Shown here in pieces: positions 42,191 through 49,437 of a DNA stretch of 64,000 nt. The translations under genes were made by a program, and so were the position numbers. Numbering within the stretch: the stretch's first letter is position 1; each line of letters begins with the position of its first letter. Source of the stretch: JAYPHU01 sp038127535. GTDB lineage: Bacteria > Pseudomonadota > Alphaproteobacteria > Rhodospirillales > UBA2165. Location: the NCBI GenBank assembly GCA_038127535.1, contig JAYPHU010000002.1, forward strand, positions 124,001 to 188,000, read 5' to 3'. The notes beneath the pieces are model-generated. The model worked only from the letters and a program-made list of their open reading frames with translations, was not told where the DNA came from and ran no database searches.

Positions 42191-43730
42191 CTATCCCAGA
42201 CCATCCAGCATAGTGTGGATGCGGTCCACATGTTCGTCCACATTAAAGGTGTTGAAGTAGCGGGACTGGGTGCGCATGGGATCGCCCGTATAGAACTGCT
42301 CGTATAAGCGCTGCCGGCCGGCGAAGCTGGACAGTGAGGCGTCATAGGCCAACCGGAGGAGCTTGATCCGGGTCGGGCTGTCCAGATTGGCGGACTGGAA
42401 ATAGGTCTCCACATTTTCCTTTAGCTCGCCGGCCACTTCGGCAAACGACGGGACGGCGACCATGCCGCCGGCGGCTAGCGTGTTCATGATGTCGCATTGG
42501 CGGTTGTACATTTTCCAGAACATGTTCTGCCAGACCATCAGCGGCCGGATGCCCGCCGCCCAGTACCCCACCGGCGTTTCCCAGCATTCGGCCTCCGCCG
42601 CGATCCGGCAAGTGCGCACGAACTCGGCAATGGCCATAGACTCCGCGATTTGCACCTGCACCGGCACATGGACGTCGATCTTGGAGGCCCGGGCGATGGC
42701 CATGGTCAACGCCATCATGAACTTGGATTTGGACTCGGCGCGGACCACCGACTGCATCAGCATGTTGGGCGCGATGAAGGCCTCTTCGTTGATCAGTATA
42801 TCGTAGTCCGGATCTCGATAGATAAAAACCCGCTCCCACGGCACGAAGACATCGTCGAAGATCACCAGCCCGTCGGATTCGTCATACTTTGCCGCCAGCG
42901 GATAATCGGCGGCTGATCCGGCATCGGTGTGCGCCACGGGCGGGCGGCAGATAAAGCGCAAANNNNNNNNNNNNNNNNNNNNNNNNNNNNNNNNNNNNNN
43001 NNNNNNNNNNNNNNNNNNNNNNNNNNNNNNNNNNNNNNNNNNNNNNNNNNNNNNNNNNNNNNGCAAAGCCGAAGGAATAGGCCGTCGTATCGATCTTGGT
43101 GTCGGTGGGCCAGCGCGACGCCGCCGGCATGACCAAGAGTTCGTTCGCCATGCCGCACAGCGTCGCCACCATGCGCGCACCCTGGATATGAATGCCGGCG
43201 TCGGTTTCCTTGGTGATGTGGGCGACGATGTCGGAGGTTTCCAGATGCGCCGGGTGGGAGCGGTCGACCTGGGGATTGACCAGCGCATGAGTGATTACCT
43301 GGTCGTTTTCCCGGATATATTTGTGGTAGTTCCGGATATTGTCCGAGCCGTCGAAACTGTCCCGCTTTAGATTATCGGCGGCGGCCGCATAGGCCGAGAT
43401 GAACATGTTCTTATAGTCGGGGCTGCGGCCCAGCATGCCGCAGGAATATTCCATCCAGACCTCGATGGCCCGGTTGCGGGCGATCACATCCTCGGCGGAA
43501 CCCGGAATGATGTGGGTCATGCCGACTTTGTCGCCGGTGGCCGGCGAGGCGAAGGTCATAGTGTCGATCAGGTCCGCGTCGTGCTGCAGGTCCAGCAGCT
43601 CCGCCATGGTCTGCGCCGCGCCGGCGAAGCGCGGATCGGTGGTGACATCCTCCACCCGCTCCCCGTCGATGGAGACGTGGCGGTCGTCCCGCAGGCTTTC
43701 CAGATAGTCGGCGCCGGTTCTGATCGGCAT
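42191..43730 (-). CDS. 4-hydroxyphenylacetate 3-hydroxylase (HpaB)-family protein, split by a sequence gap
   Basis: A FADH2-dependent monooxygenase-fold protein of about 480 readable residues. The N-terminal part (43063-43730) reads TGADYLESLRDDRHVSIDGE and GMTHIIPGSAEDVIARNRAI, the C-terminal part (42191-42962) reads IFDDVFVPWERVFIYRDPD and ALTMAIARASKI. Both match the HpaB / 4-hydroxybutyryl-CoA dehydratase family. A 100-N gap separates them; the known bases on both sides sum to a multiple of 3, and the break falls in the conserved strand SFGFA...LRFICRPP, so only a few codons are probably missing. GGAGG precedes the ATG at 43730. No HpaC-type flavin reductase gene is adjacent. Substrate uncertain. 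Confidence 0.84.
42963..43062. other. Assembly gap (100 N)
   Basis: Exactly 100 undefined bases, a scaffolding placeholder inside the HpaB-like gene. The true length is likely far below 100, judging from the conserved strand it interrupts. Confidence 0.98.
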
Positions 43731-43833
43731 GGCGTGGTCCTCCGTTTGATGTGCCCGGAACGTTAGGGGGTTCCATCTCCAGAGGCCAAAGTAAAATCGG
43801 GATTTTTCACTAAGTGAACGCGACCGAAAAAAA

Positions 43834-43869
43834 CGGCCTGCCACAATCGGGGAAATTGTTGGCAGGCCG
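43834..43869 (-). terminator. Rho-independent terminator of the EF-hand gene
   Basis: 10-bp stem CGGCCTGCCA / TGGCAGGCCG; on the minus strand it is followed by GTTTTTTTCGG. It lies 47 bases after the stop of the EF-hand gene and upstream of the HpaB-like gene on the same strand, isolating the two. Confidence 0.85.
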
Positions 43870-43915
43870 CTATGCGCCTATCGATGACCACACATTACGT
43901 GTGTTCAGGGGGCTG

Positions 43916-44482
43916 TTACCGGGAACGATATTCCCGATGGCGTTGGAACCGCTCCCGCAATTCCTTGCGGGTGATGATCCCGTCACCGTCATCATCGAGG
44001 CGTTGAACTATCTTGATGAAGCGCTTCTGGAATTCACCAAGGGTCACCGAGGCGTCGCCGTCGGCGTCGTGATGCTGGAACCGGTCCACCATCCGTTCGC
44101 GCATGGCGTCGAGCCAGAGCTTTTCATATTCGGCGAGGCTGAGGGTGCCGTCCTTGTTCGCATCGAACTTGTCGAACCGGTCCTTGCGGGCCGCGTCGAT
44201 CTCGGTTTGGGTCAGCTTGCCGTCCTCGTTCGTGTCGAACGTATCGAACAGTCGTCCACCCCGGCGTCCGCCGCGATGGCCACCGCCGTACCGGCCGTAG
44301 CGGGCCTGCATAAAGCCGCCGCGATGATCGCCATCTTGAGCGCCCTCGCCGGCCGCGGCGTGAATTTTGTCAGCACGTTGCTGGTGCATCATTTGCGCGA
44401 CGCCCGTGTCGGCGAAGAAGGCCAGCACCAAAACACCTAAGGCGGCGCTGGACGCGAGGATGATTTTGTTTCTTTTGGTCAT
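43916..44482 (-). CDS. Exported EF-hand protein
   Basis: A 188-residue protein with an N-terminal signal peptide or anchor (IILASSAALGVLVLAFF), a Gly/Arg/His-rich linker and four EF-hand-like loops: DTNEDGKLTQTE, DANKDGTLSLAE, DADGDASVTLGE and DDDGDGIITRKE. All have Asp at positions 1, 3 or 5 and Glu at 12, so they should bind Ca2+; the third has Ala-Ser where Gly is usual at position 6. Probably a periplasmic Ca2+ buffer or sensor. It is a single-gene unit with a strong terminator. Confidence 0.85.
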   Translation of the reverse strand: MTKRNKIILASSAALGVLVLAFFADTGVAQMMHQQRADKIHAAAGEGAQDGDHRGGFMQARYGRYGGGHRGGRRGGRLFDTFDTNEDGKLTQTEIDAARKDRFDKFDANKDGTLSLAEYEKLWLDAMRERMVDRFQHHDADGDASVTLGEFQKRFIKIVQRLDDDGDGIITRKELRERFQRHREYRSR

Positions 44483-44596
44483 TATTGGTCTCCACTATGT
44501 CAAAGGCAAAGTGGATATCGATATCCAAACAGATAAACGCCGTTGGCGGATCACTCCGTCGAATTATTTTTGAGAGGCAACGATTAGGAAGCGGGT

Positions 44597-45358
44597 CTAG
44601 CTGCGCCAGAAGCCTTCCTTGTCGATCTGATGCAAGGCGTCCAGCTCTTGCGCGCTGGGCGGCGGGGTTTCCACCATGTCCGCCGCGGCCTTCAGAGCCC
44701 AGCCGGTGTTTTCCTGCACTTCCTCGACCGTATGGCCGGGATGGATGGACGACAGATGCAGCTCGTTCGTCGGGCCATAAGGCCGCAGGATCGCCCGGTC
44801 GGTGATGACCACGGCCGGGCCGCCGCCGGGCAGGCCGGCTTTCTTTCGGGCGTCGCCGCCGGTCAGGTGACCGGGAGACGTAATGTAGTCCACCTTCTCC
44901 ACCAGCCGGTGTTTCTGATGGTTCATGATGGCGATCAGTCGTTCCGCCATGGCAGCGATATCCGGCGCGCCGCCGGAGCCCGGCAGCTTGACCTTGGGGT
45001 TATCCACGTCGCCGATATAAGACGTGTTGATGTTGCCGAACTTGTCGATCTCGGCGCCGCCGATAAAGCCGGCATGGACCCGGCCGCCGCTCAACAGTCC
45101 CATGATCTGGATCAGCCCGGTGGTCCAGGCCGCGCCCAGCTGATTAGGCCCGTCGCACATGGTGTAGAGCATGTCTTTAGCGGGCTCGTAACGGGACACG
45201 CCGCTTTCAAACAGGCCGACCGCGTTCGGCGCATGGGTCAACCGCGCCACGCCGTAAGCGGTGATTGGCAGGCGCATGCCGACAAAGATGCGTTCCCCGT
45301 CATTGATCTGGCGGGCCGCCGCGATGATCATCAGTTCCTGAGTTGAATACTCGCTCAT
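44597..45358 (-). CDS. Family I CoA-transferase, beta subunit
   Basis: A 253-residue subunit resembling glutaconate CoA-transferase GctB and the steroid-degradation protein IpdB. Features: ELMIIAAARQINDGERIFVG, ARLTHAPNAVGLFESGVSR (the Glu here is a candidate for the CoA-thioester site), GGRVHAGFIGGAEIDKFGNI and LPGSGGAPDIAAMAERLIAI. Start at MSEYSTQ (45358), 4 bases after the alpha-subunit stop. Together they move CoA between carboxylic acids, or hydrolyse a ring-opened CoA ester as IpdAB does. The acid is not identifiable. Confidence 0.87.
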   Translation of the reverse strand: MSEYSTQELMIIAAARQINDGERIFVGMRLPITAYGVARLTHAPNAVGLFESGVSRYEPAKDMLYTMCDGPNQLGAAWTTGLIQIMGLLSGGRVHAGFIGGAEIDKFGNINTSYIGDVDNPKVKLPGSGGAPDIAAMAERLIAIMNHQKHRLVEKVDYITSPGHLTGGDARKKAGLPGGGPAVVITDRAILRPYGPTNELHLSSIHPGHTVEEVQENTGWALKAAADMVETPPPSAQELDALHQIDKEGFWRS

Positions 45359-45362
45359 CGCC

Positions 45363-46286
45363 CTACTCCGCGGCGTAATTGGCCGGGGCGGAAAGCGCCT
45401 CCCCGGTGATGCGCAGGTCTTCCAACTGGCCGCCCAGCTTGGCGCGATAGGCCGCGTGATCGGGCACATCGCGCACCCATTCATCCAGCCAGCGCTCGAA
45501 CCCTTCGACCTCGCGGGTTTCCTGGTGATAGTGGTGGAAAAAGGCGTTGTCCCGCTTCCACCGGCCGATCAGCGGCGCCGGGTGGCAGGCTGCCGGAATA
45601 TGGCAGACGGCGTTCACGCCGAAACCGGGGATCAGCACCCGGCTGGGATCGGAGGCGATCACCTCCGGCTCGACGATCTCGTCGGCTAGGACGATGATCT
45701 TCTCCGCCGCGATGGAGGCTTCCTGGGTCAGACCGGTCGAGCCCCAGATGTGGGAATTACCGAACTTATCGGCCCGCTGCACCACCAGAAAGGCCACGTC
45801 GGGCTTGAGCGCTGGGACCAGGGCCACCGGATCATCTCCGTCGGAAAACGGGTTGTTGGCCATCTTGATCCGCGGGTTCGAGTTCACAATGTCAGAGCCC
45901 AGGATCGACTTCAGCGGCACATAGGGCAGGCCGTAAGCGCCGGCGAAAAACGCCATGCCGATGGAAAAGTTGGAATAGTCGAAAATTTCGATCGGGTGGG
46001 GCTCTCCCTTTTCGGCGGCGCGGCGGTAATTGTGCCCCATGCCGCCCGATACATTGCCGACCCAGGCGCCGGTCACTGCCTTGACGCAGCCGGCCCCGAT
46101 CAACATGTCGGTGGAGATATCGGAGATGGGCGCGACCATGTTGAGGTCGCGGCGTTCCTGGCGGATCAGTTCATGGGTGGCGGCGAACGGAATGGCGTTT
46201 TCCAGCGCCGCGCCCAGCACGATGCTGCCCCCGTCCGGCACATGATCCTGAATCGCTTCCGCGATGGTGCAAAGCTTGTCGTTGAT
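45363..46286 (-). CDS. Family I CoA-transferase, alpha subunit
   Basis: Partner of the beta subunit, about 308 residues: VPDGGSIVLGAALENAIPFA, GAGCVKAVTGAWVGNVSGG, NYRRAAEKGEPHPIEIFDYS and KFGNSHIWGSTGLTQEA. The first standard start codon is a GTG at 46241, but that would cut off the conserved helix NDKLCTIAEAIQDH. The codon at 46284-46286 is ATC, 8 bases after GGGAGAGG, exactly where an initiator Met is expected; the frame has no ATG/GTG/TTG further up before a stop at 46338. I use this ATC as the likely start: either rare AUC initiation or a base error. Operon with the beta subunit. Confidence 0.8.
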   Translation of the reverse strand: MNDKLCTIAEAIQDHVPDGGSIVLGAALENAIPFAATHELIRQERRDLNMVAPISDISTDMLIGAGCVKAVTGAWVGNVSGGMGHNYRRAAEKGEPHPIEIFDYSNFSIGMAFFAGAYGLPYVPLKSILGSDIVNSNPRIKMANNPFSDGDDPVALVPALKPDVAFLVVQRADKFGNSHIWGSTGLTQEASIAAEKIIVLADEIVEPEVIASDPSRVLIPGFGVNAVCHIPAACHPAPLIGRWKRDNAFFHHYHQETREVEGFERWLDEWVRDVPDHAAYRAKLGGQLEDLRITGEALSAPANYAAE

Positions 46287-46459
46287 GGTTCGGCCCTCTC
46301 CCAGGCAGACGGCGCAGATGCTACGAAATAGAGGTGTTTAGGTAGCAAATCCATCGATCCTGTACAAACCCCGGTTAGCGCAATTGTGAACAGGAACCGG
46401 CTGGGATTTCGCCGCTGTTTGGCCTAGACTGCCGGCATGGATTATTGGGGAGCAGATGC

Positions 46460-46855
46460 ATGCGCCTGATCAAACTATTTGCAGTTCTGACCATCGTTGC
46501 ATTTTTGAGCGCCGGCACGGCATGGGCTGATGAAGCCGACAAAGACTATCAGGGCAAGATCAAGAACTTCCTGACCGAGCACACGCTGCTTTATGCGGAC
46601 AGGCAAGGCGGCAACAACGCCATCTACTTCGGCCGCTTCGGGACCTTTGATTGGTACTTCCCGTGTCAGATCGAGACCGGCAACTGGACACTGTCGAAAG
46701 ACAATGTCCTGCATCTGGAATACGACACGGTGACCTTCAAGCCGGTGACCTACCGCCTGACCCGCGACGGCGATCAGGTGAAGCTGTTGAACCTGGCGGA
46801 CGGCTCGGCAGTGATGAGCGAGCGACAGCCGGAGAACGGACTACCCGTCGGGTGA
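46460..46855 (+). CDS. Small exported protein of unknown function
   Basis: A 131-residue protein with a Sec signal peptide (LIKLFAVLTIVAFLSAG, cleavage near TAWA). The mature domain has alternating strands such as FGRFGTFDWYFPCQIETGNW and VLHLEYDTVTFKPVTYRLT, suggesting a small beta-barrel or lipocalin-like fold. Start at ATG 46460 after GGGGAG; the frame is open 5 codons further up. Divergent from the CoA-transferase operon. No family recognised. Confidence 0.7.
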   Translation: MRLIKLFAVLTIVAFLSAGTAWADEADKDYQGKIKNFLTEHTLLYADRQGGNNAIYFGRFGTFDWYFPCQIETGNWTLSKDNVLHLEYDTVTFKPVTYRLTRDGDQVKLLNLADGSAVMSERQPENGLPVG

Positions 46856-46917
46856 AAAATCTATTAGCCGCGCGTGCCGCGGTTTAGCCGAGCGAAAAAA
46901 TCCACTTTCTATTTCCG

Positions 46918-47075
46918 TCATCCACGGGCCTGACCCGTGGACCCCTTTATGTTTATCCCCTCCCCCCTACCTTAGGCGTCGCCCCCGAGTTGGGCTCAAT
47001 TTACTTGAGGCCAAGTCTCGGGGGTCCATGGGCAGGGCTTGCATGGTTCCCCGACAACCGCTTCCCGGGTCGGGG
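46918..47075. repeat. Array of palindromic repeats
   Basis: In the gene-free stretch 46856-47307: TCCACGGGCCTGACCCGTGGA (46921-46941); a long imperfect palindrome with outer arms CCCCCGAGTTGG / CCAAGTCTCGGGGG and inner CTCAA / TTGAG (46982-47024); and TCCCCGACAACCG / CGGGTCGGGGA (47048-47076). They are the same element types found at 28294, 34747, 47591, 47795 and 56635. Confidence 0.72.
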
Positions 47076-47104
47076 ACGACGCAGAAAGGAAAGTAAAAAT
47101 TTAA

Positions 47105-47181
47105 AACCACCGAGCACACAGAGAACACAGAGATAGCGGGGCGTGATAGGCCCCTCTGTGCTCTCTGTGTGCTCGGTGGTT
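47105..47181. repeat. 77-base hairpin with 28-bp arms
   Basis: Left arm begins AACCACCGAGCACACAGAG (47105-47132), right arm ends CTCTGTGTGCTCGGTGGTT (47154-47181); 27 of 28 bases pair. The middle adds GGGGC / GCCCC. This differs in sequence from the other repeats. Similar CTCTGTG-rich hairpins are, as I recall, spread through many environmental genomes. Confidence 0.8.
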
Positions 47182-47307
47182 AAAAGATAGGTCCGGGCAT
47201 GACGACGCTAGGGGAACGGGCATCAACCTCCCTCCCCCTTGAATTCGAACTGCGCCTCCCCACATGTTACTCACTCGGGAAAACCGACATACCGGTGAGG
47301 ATAAGAC

Positions 47308-47508
47308 ATGAGCGAGACGTGGGACGGTAAATACCGGCGGAAGAGCGACCGGCGCGGGGGAGCGTGGGACGAAAGCCCGGAGCGCCGCAAGACCGACCGC
47401 CGGGTGCGCCAGCACTGCTTTAAATGCCACGCCGCCTTTGTCCCGGAAACGCCTCACGGCACCATCTGCCCGGACTGCCAGCGCGCCGCCCTGCACTGCG
47501 CGGCATAG
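47308..47508 (+). CDS. Small zinc-ribbon protein
   Basis: A 66-residue basic protein. The N-terminal half is rich in Arg/Lys (YRRKSDRRGG, ERRKTDRRVR) and the C-terminal half holds CFKCHAAFVPETPHGTICPDC, two CxxC knuckles spaced for a zinc ribbon. GAGG precedes the ATG. It stands alone between repeat arrays. Possibly nucleic-acid binding; no family named. Confidence 0.68.
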   Translation: MSETWDGKYRRKSDRRGGAWDESPERRKTDRRVRQHCFKCHAAFVPETPHGTICPDCQRAALHCAA

Positions 47509-47589
47509 CTGCCTCATTAAATAATAAAATACCAGCGTTGTGCCCGGCCCGCGAAGCGGCTGCCGGGTATCTACCTACCTCTTTTAACC

Positions 47590-47729
47590 GTCATCCACGG
47601 GCTTGATCCGTGGATCCATCTTAAATGTGGATACCCGGATCAAGTCCGGGCATGACGACAATTGGCGAGGTCGAGGGACCCCTCGCGTCCCGAGGGGCGG
47701 ATGGTACGCGGGTCAAGCCCGCGCATGAC
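47590..47729. repeat. Inverted pair and single REP-like unit
   Basis: GTCATCCACGGGCTTGATCC... (47590-47618) faces TGGATACCCGGATCAAGTCC... (47628-47657), an inverted pair. A further TACGCGGGTCAAGCCCGCGC unit lies at 47705-47729. All sit in the gene-free stretch 47509-47929. Confidence 0.72.
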
Positions 47730-47794
47730 GGCAAAGTAAAACCACAAAGTATACGAAGGGGGAAGTGTCATCACCCATCCCCTAACATCGTCAT

Positions 47795-47884
47795 CCCCGA
47801 CCTACGGAGCAGTTGTCGGGGATCTCAGGCCATGGAGTTAGATACCCGAGAATTGGTCTCAACTATCGTTGACCCCAACTCGGG
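47795..47884. repeat. Second copy of the composite element at 28294-28382
   Basis: CCCCGACCTACGG...AGTTGTCGGGG (47795-47821) and, 23 bases on, a 40-base unit from CCCGAGAATTGGTCTC to CCCAACTCGGG (47845-47884) that differs from 28343-28382 at a single base. Both orders and orientations are conserved, so the pair moves as a unit. Confidence 0.78.
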
Positions 47885-47929
47885 CATGACGCGATAAAAG
47901 GTAATGGGACGAAGAGAGGCGAGCTACCC

Positions 47930-49216
47930 CTACTGCTCCATCCATTTGACGATGCCCGCCACGCCGTCGACGGCGACTTGGGAGCCGTCGGGGATCGTCT
48001 GGGTCGCGTCCTGCACGCCCAAAACCATGGGGATGCCCCGTTCGCGGGCCAGAGAGGCCAGGTGCGAGGTGGAACCGCCCAGCTCCGCCACCACGCCCGA
48101 CACCATGGGCAGGATTTGGCTGAGGGACGGGCCGGCCACATGGGTCACCAGGATATCGCCCGGCGCCACGCGGCTGATCTCGCATTCGCAGTTGATCACG
48201 CAGGCGCGTCCGGAGCCCCAGCCGATGCCGGCGGGGTGGCCGCGCAAGCCGGGCCGGTTGGACCAGCGCTCCGGCATATTGTCTTCCTGTTCCATCTGCA
48301 ACGGGCGGACCTGCAGCATCTTGAAGCCCTTCTTGTCGCGGGCCCATTCGATTTCCGCCTGCATGCCGATCATGGCCTCGGCCTTTTTCATGTAGCCGTA
48401 GAGCTCCAGCACCTTTTCGTCGTTGAGGCAGCGCTCGCCGACCAACTCCTTATCCACCTTGGCGGTGGGCTGGGCGTTATGCAGATGGCAGCCGACCTTG
48501 TGGGTCTTGCGGCCCAGATCCACATGAGTGATCTCGCCGGCGGCGTTCAACTCGTAGCGGTCCGGTACCACCTCGCCCTGGGCAATGGCTTCACCCAGGC
48601 CCCAGGTCGCGCTGAGGATGGAGCCGCCGTTGGCGGTGACGCTTAAACCCCCGCCGGAACTTTCCGCGTCGATCAGCGGCTGCACCAACAGCGACATGGC
48701 CGTATCGGACGGATCGATACTGTTGGCCGCCATATAACGGAGCGCGCGGACGGACCAGAGCGCCGCCCAACAGGCGCGGACAGCGGTAATGAATTCATTT
48801 TCGTTGGCGAGCCCGAGGAAACTCTCGAATTGGCCGGCAAAGCTGGAGCCTTCACGGTCCTCAACCAACGCGCTAGAGCGGACCACCAGGGGCGTGTCCG
48901 ACCGGTCGGCCAGTTCCTGGCGGGCGGCCAATAGCGGTTCCTTCACTTCGTCGACCATCTCCCGGTCGAACATGCGCAGCCGGATTTCGTTGGTCAGCAG
49001 CCGCACCTCGTGCAGATCGGCTTGCGGCAGCTTGGCGATCAGCTCACGCAGGCCGTTGGCCTGAAGTTGCAGCCGGTAGGCTTCGGAGCTGACGGCAAAT
49101 CCGTCGGGGATCGGCAGGCCGGCCTGACCCAGCGCCGCCTGATTAGCCGCCTTGGGGCCGAACAGATCGGGGTTCGCCGCCTCCGGCGACATCAAAGGTA
49201 CAACGAGTTGAGACAT
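47930..49216 (-). CDS. Two-domain PEP-synthase-like protein
   Basis: A 428-residue protein. Residues 1-325 form the ATP-grasp-like nucleotide domain of PEP synthase / pyruvate phosphate dikinase: FGPKAANQAALGQAGLPIPD, PLVVRSSALVEDREGSSFAG, ATWGLGEAIAQGEVVPDRYE and EIEWARDKKGFKMLQVRP. Residues 330-428 form the swivelling phosphohistidine domain with GGSTSHLASLARERGIPMV (His385). The usual C-terminal PEP/pyruvate TIM-barrel (about 350 more residues) is absent and the stop is followed by repeats, not by coding remnants. The phosphate acceptor is thus unknown. GGAG precedes the ATG. Confidence 0.83.
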   Translation of the reverse strand: MSQLVVPLMSPEAANPDLFGPKAANQAALGQAGLPIPDGFAVSSEAYRLQLQANGLRELIAKLPQADLHEVRLLTNEIRLRMFDREMVDEVKEPLLAARQELADRSDTPLVVRSSALVEDREGSSFAGQFESFLGLANENEFITAVRACWAALWSVRALRYMAANSIDPSDTAMSLLVQPLIDAESSGGGLSVTANGGSILSATWGLGEAIAQGEVVPDRYELNAAGEITHVDLGRKTHKVGCHLHNAQPTAKVDKELVGERCLNDEKVLELYGYMKKAEAMIGMQAEIEWARDKKGFKMLQVRPLQMEQEDNMPERWSNRPGLRGHPAGIGWGSGRACVINCECEISRVAPGDILVTHVAGPSLSQILPMVSGVVAELGGSTSHLASLARERGIPMVLGVQDATQTIPDGSQVAVDGVAGIVKWMEQ

Positions 49217-49262
49217 GGCTCCGTCTCCGACATTAATTATTGCGAAATAGGTTTATTTTTCC

Positions 49263-49358
49263 GTCATCTACGGGCTCGACCCGTGGATCCATGCCCATTC
49301 AAAACTGGATCGCGGATCATACGCGGATCAAATCCGCCCACAAACTGCCGCGCATGAC
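49263..49358. repeat. Inverted pair of REP-like units
   Basis: GTCATCTACGGGCTCGACCC (from 49263) faces a unit ending CTGCCGCGCATGAC (49358) that contains an extra CGGATCATACGCGGATC segment. Located between the PEP-synthase-like gene and the M24 gene. Confidence 0.68.
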
Positions 49359-49396
49359 GGCAATTTATACAGGGTAACCAGTACCCGAAAAGCAAA

Positions 49397-49421
49397 GGGA
49401 CGCGCACCAGGTACGCGTCCC
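49397..49421 (-). terminator. Rho-independent terminator of the M24 gene
   Basis: 8-bp stem GGGACGCG / CGCGTCCC with a 9-base loop; on the minus strand it is followed by TTTGCTTTTC. It begins 16 bases after the M24 stop codon. Confidence 0.75.
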
Positions 49422-49437
49422 CAAACCTCTAGCCGAC

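Noticed and set aside
46856..47929. CRISPR array
   Set aside because: Repeats are irregular, palindromic, of several families and without uniform spacers; no cas genes.
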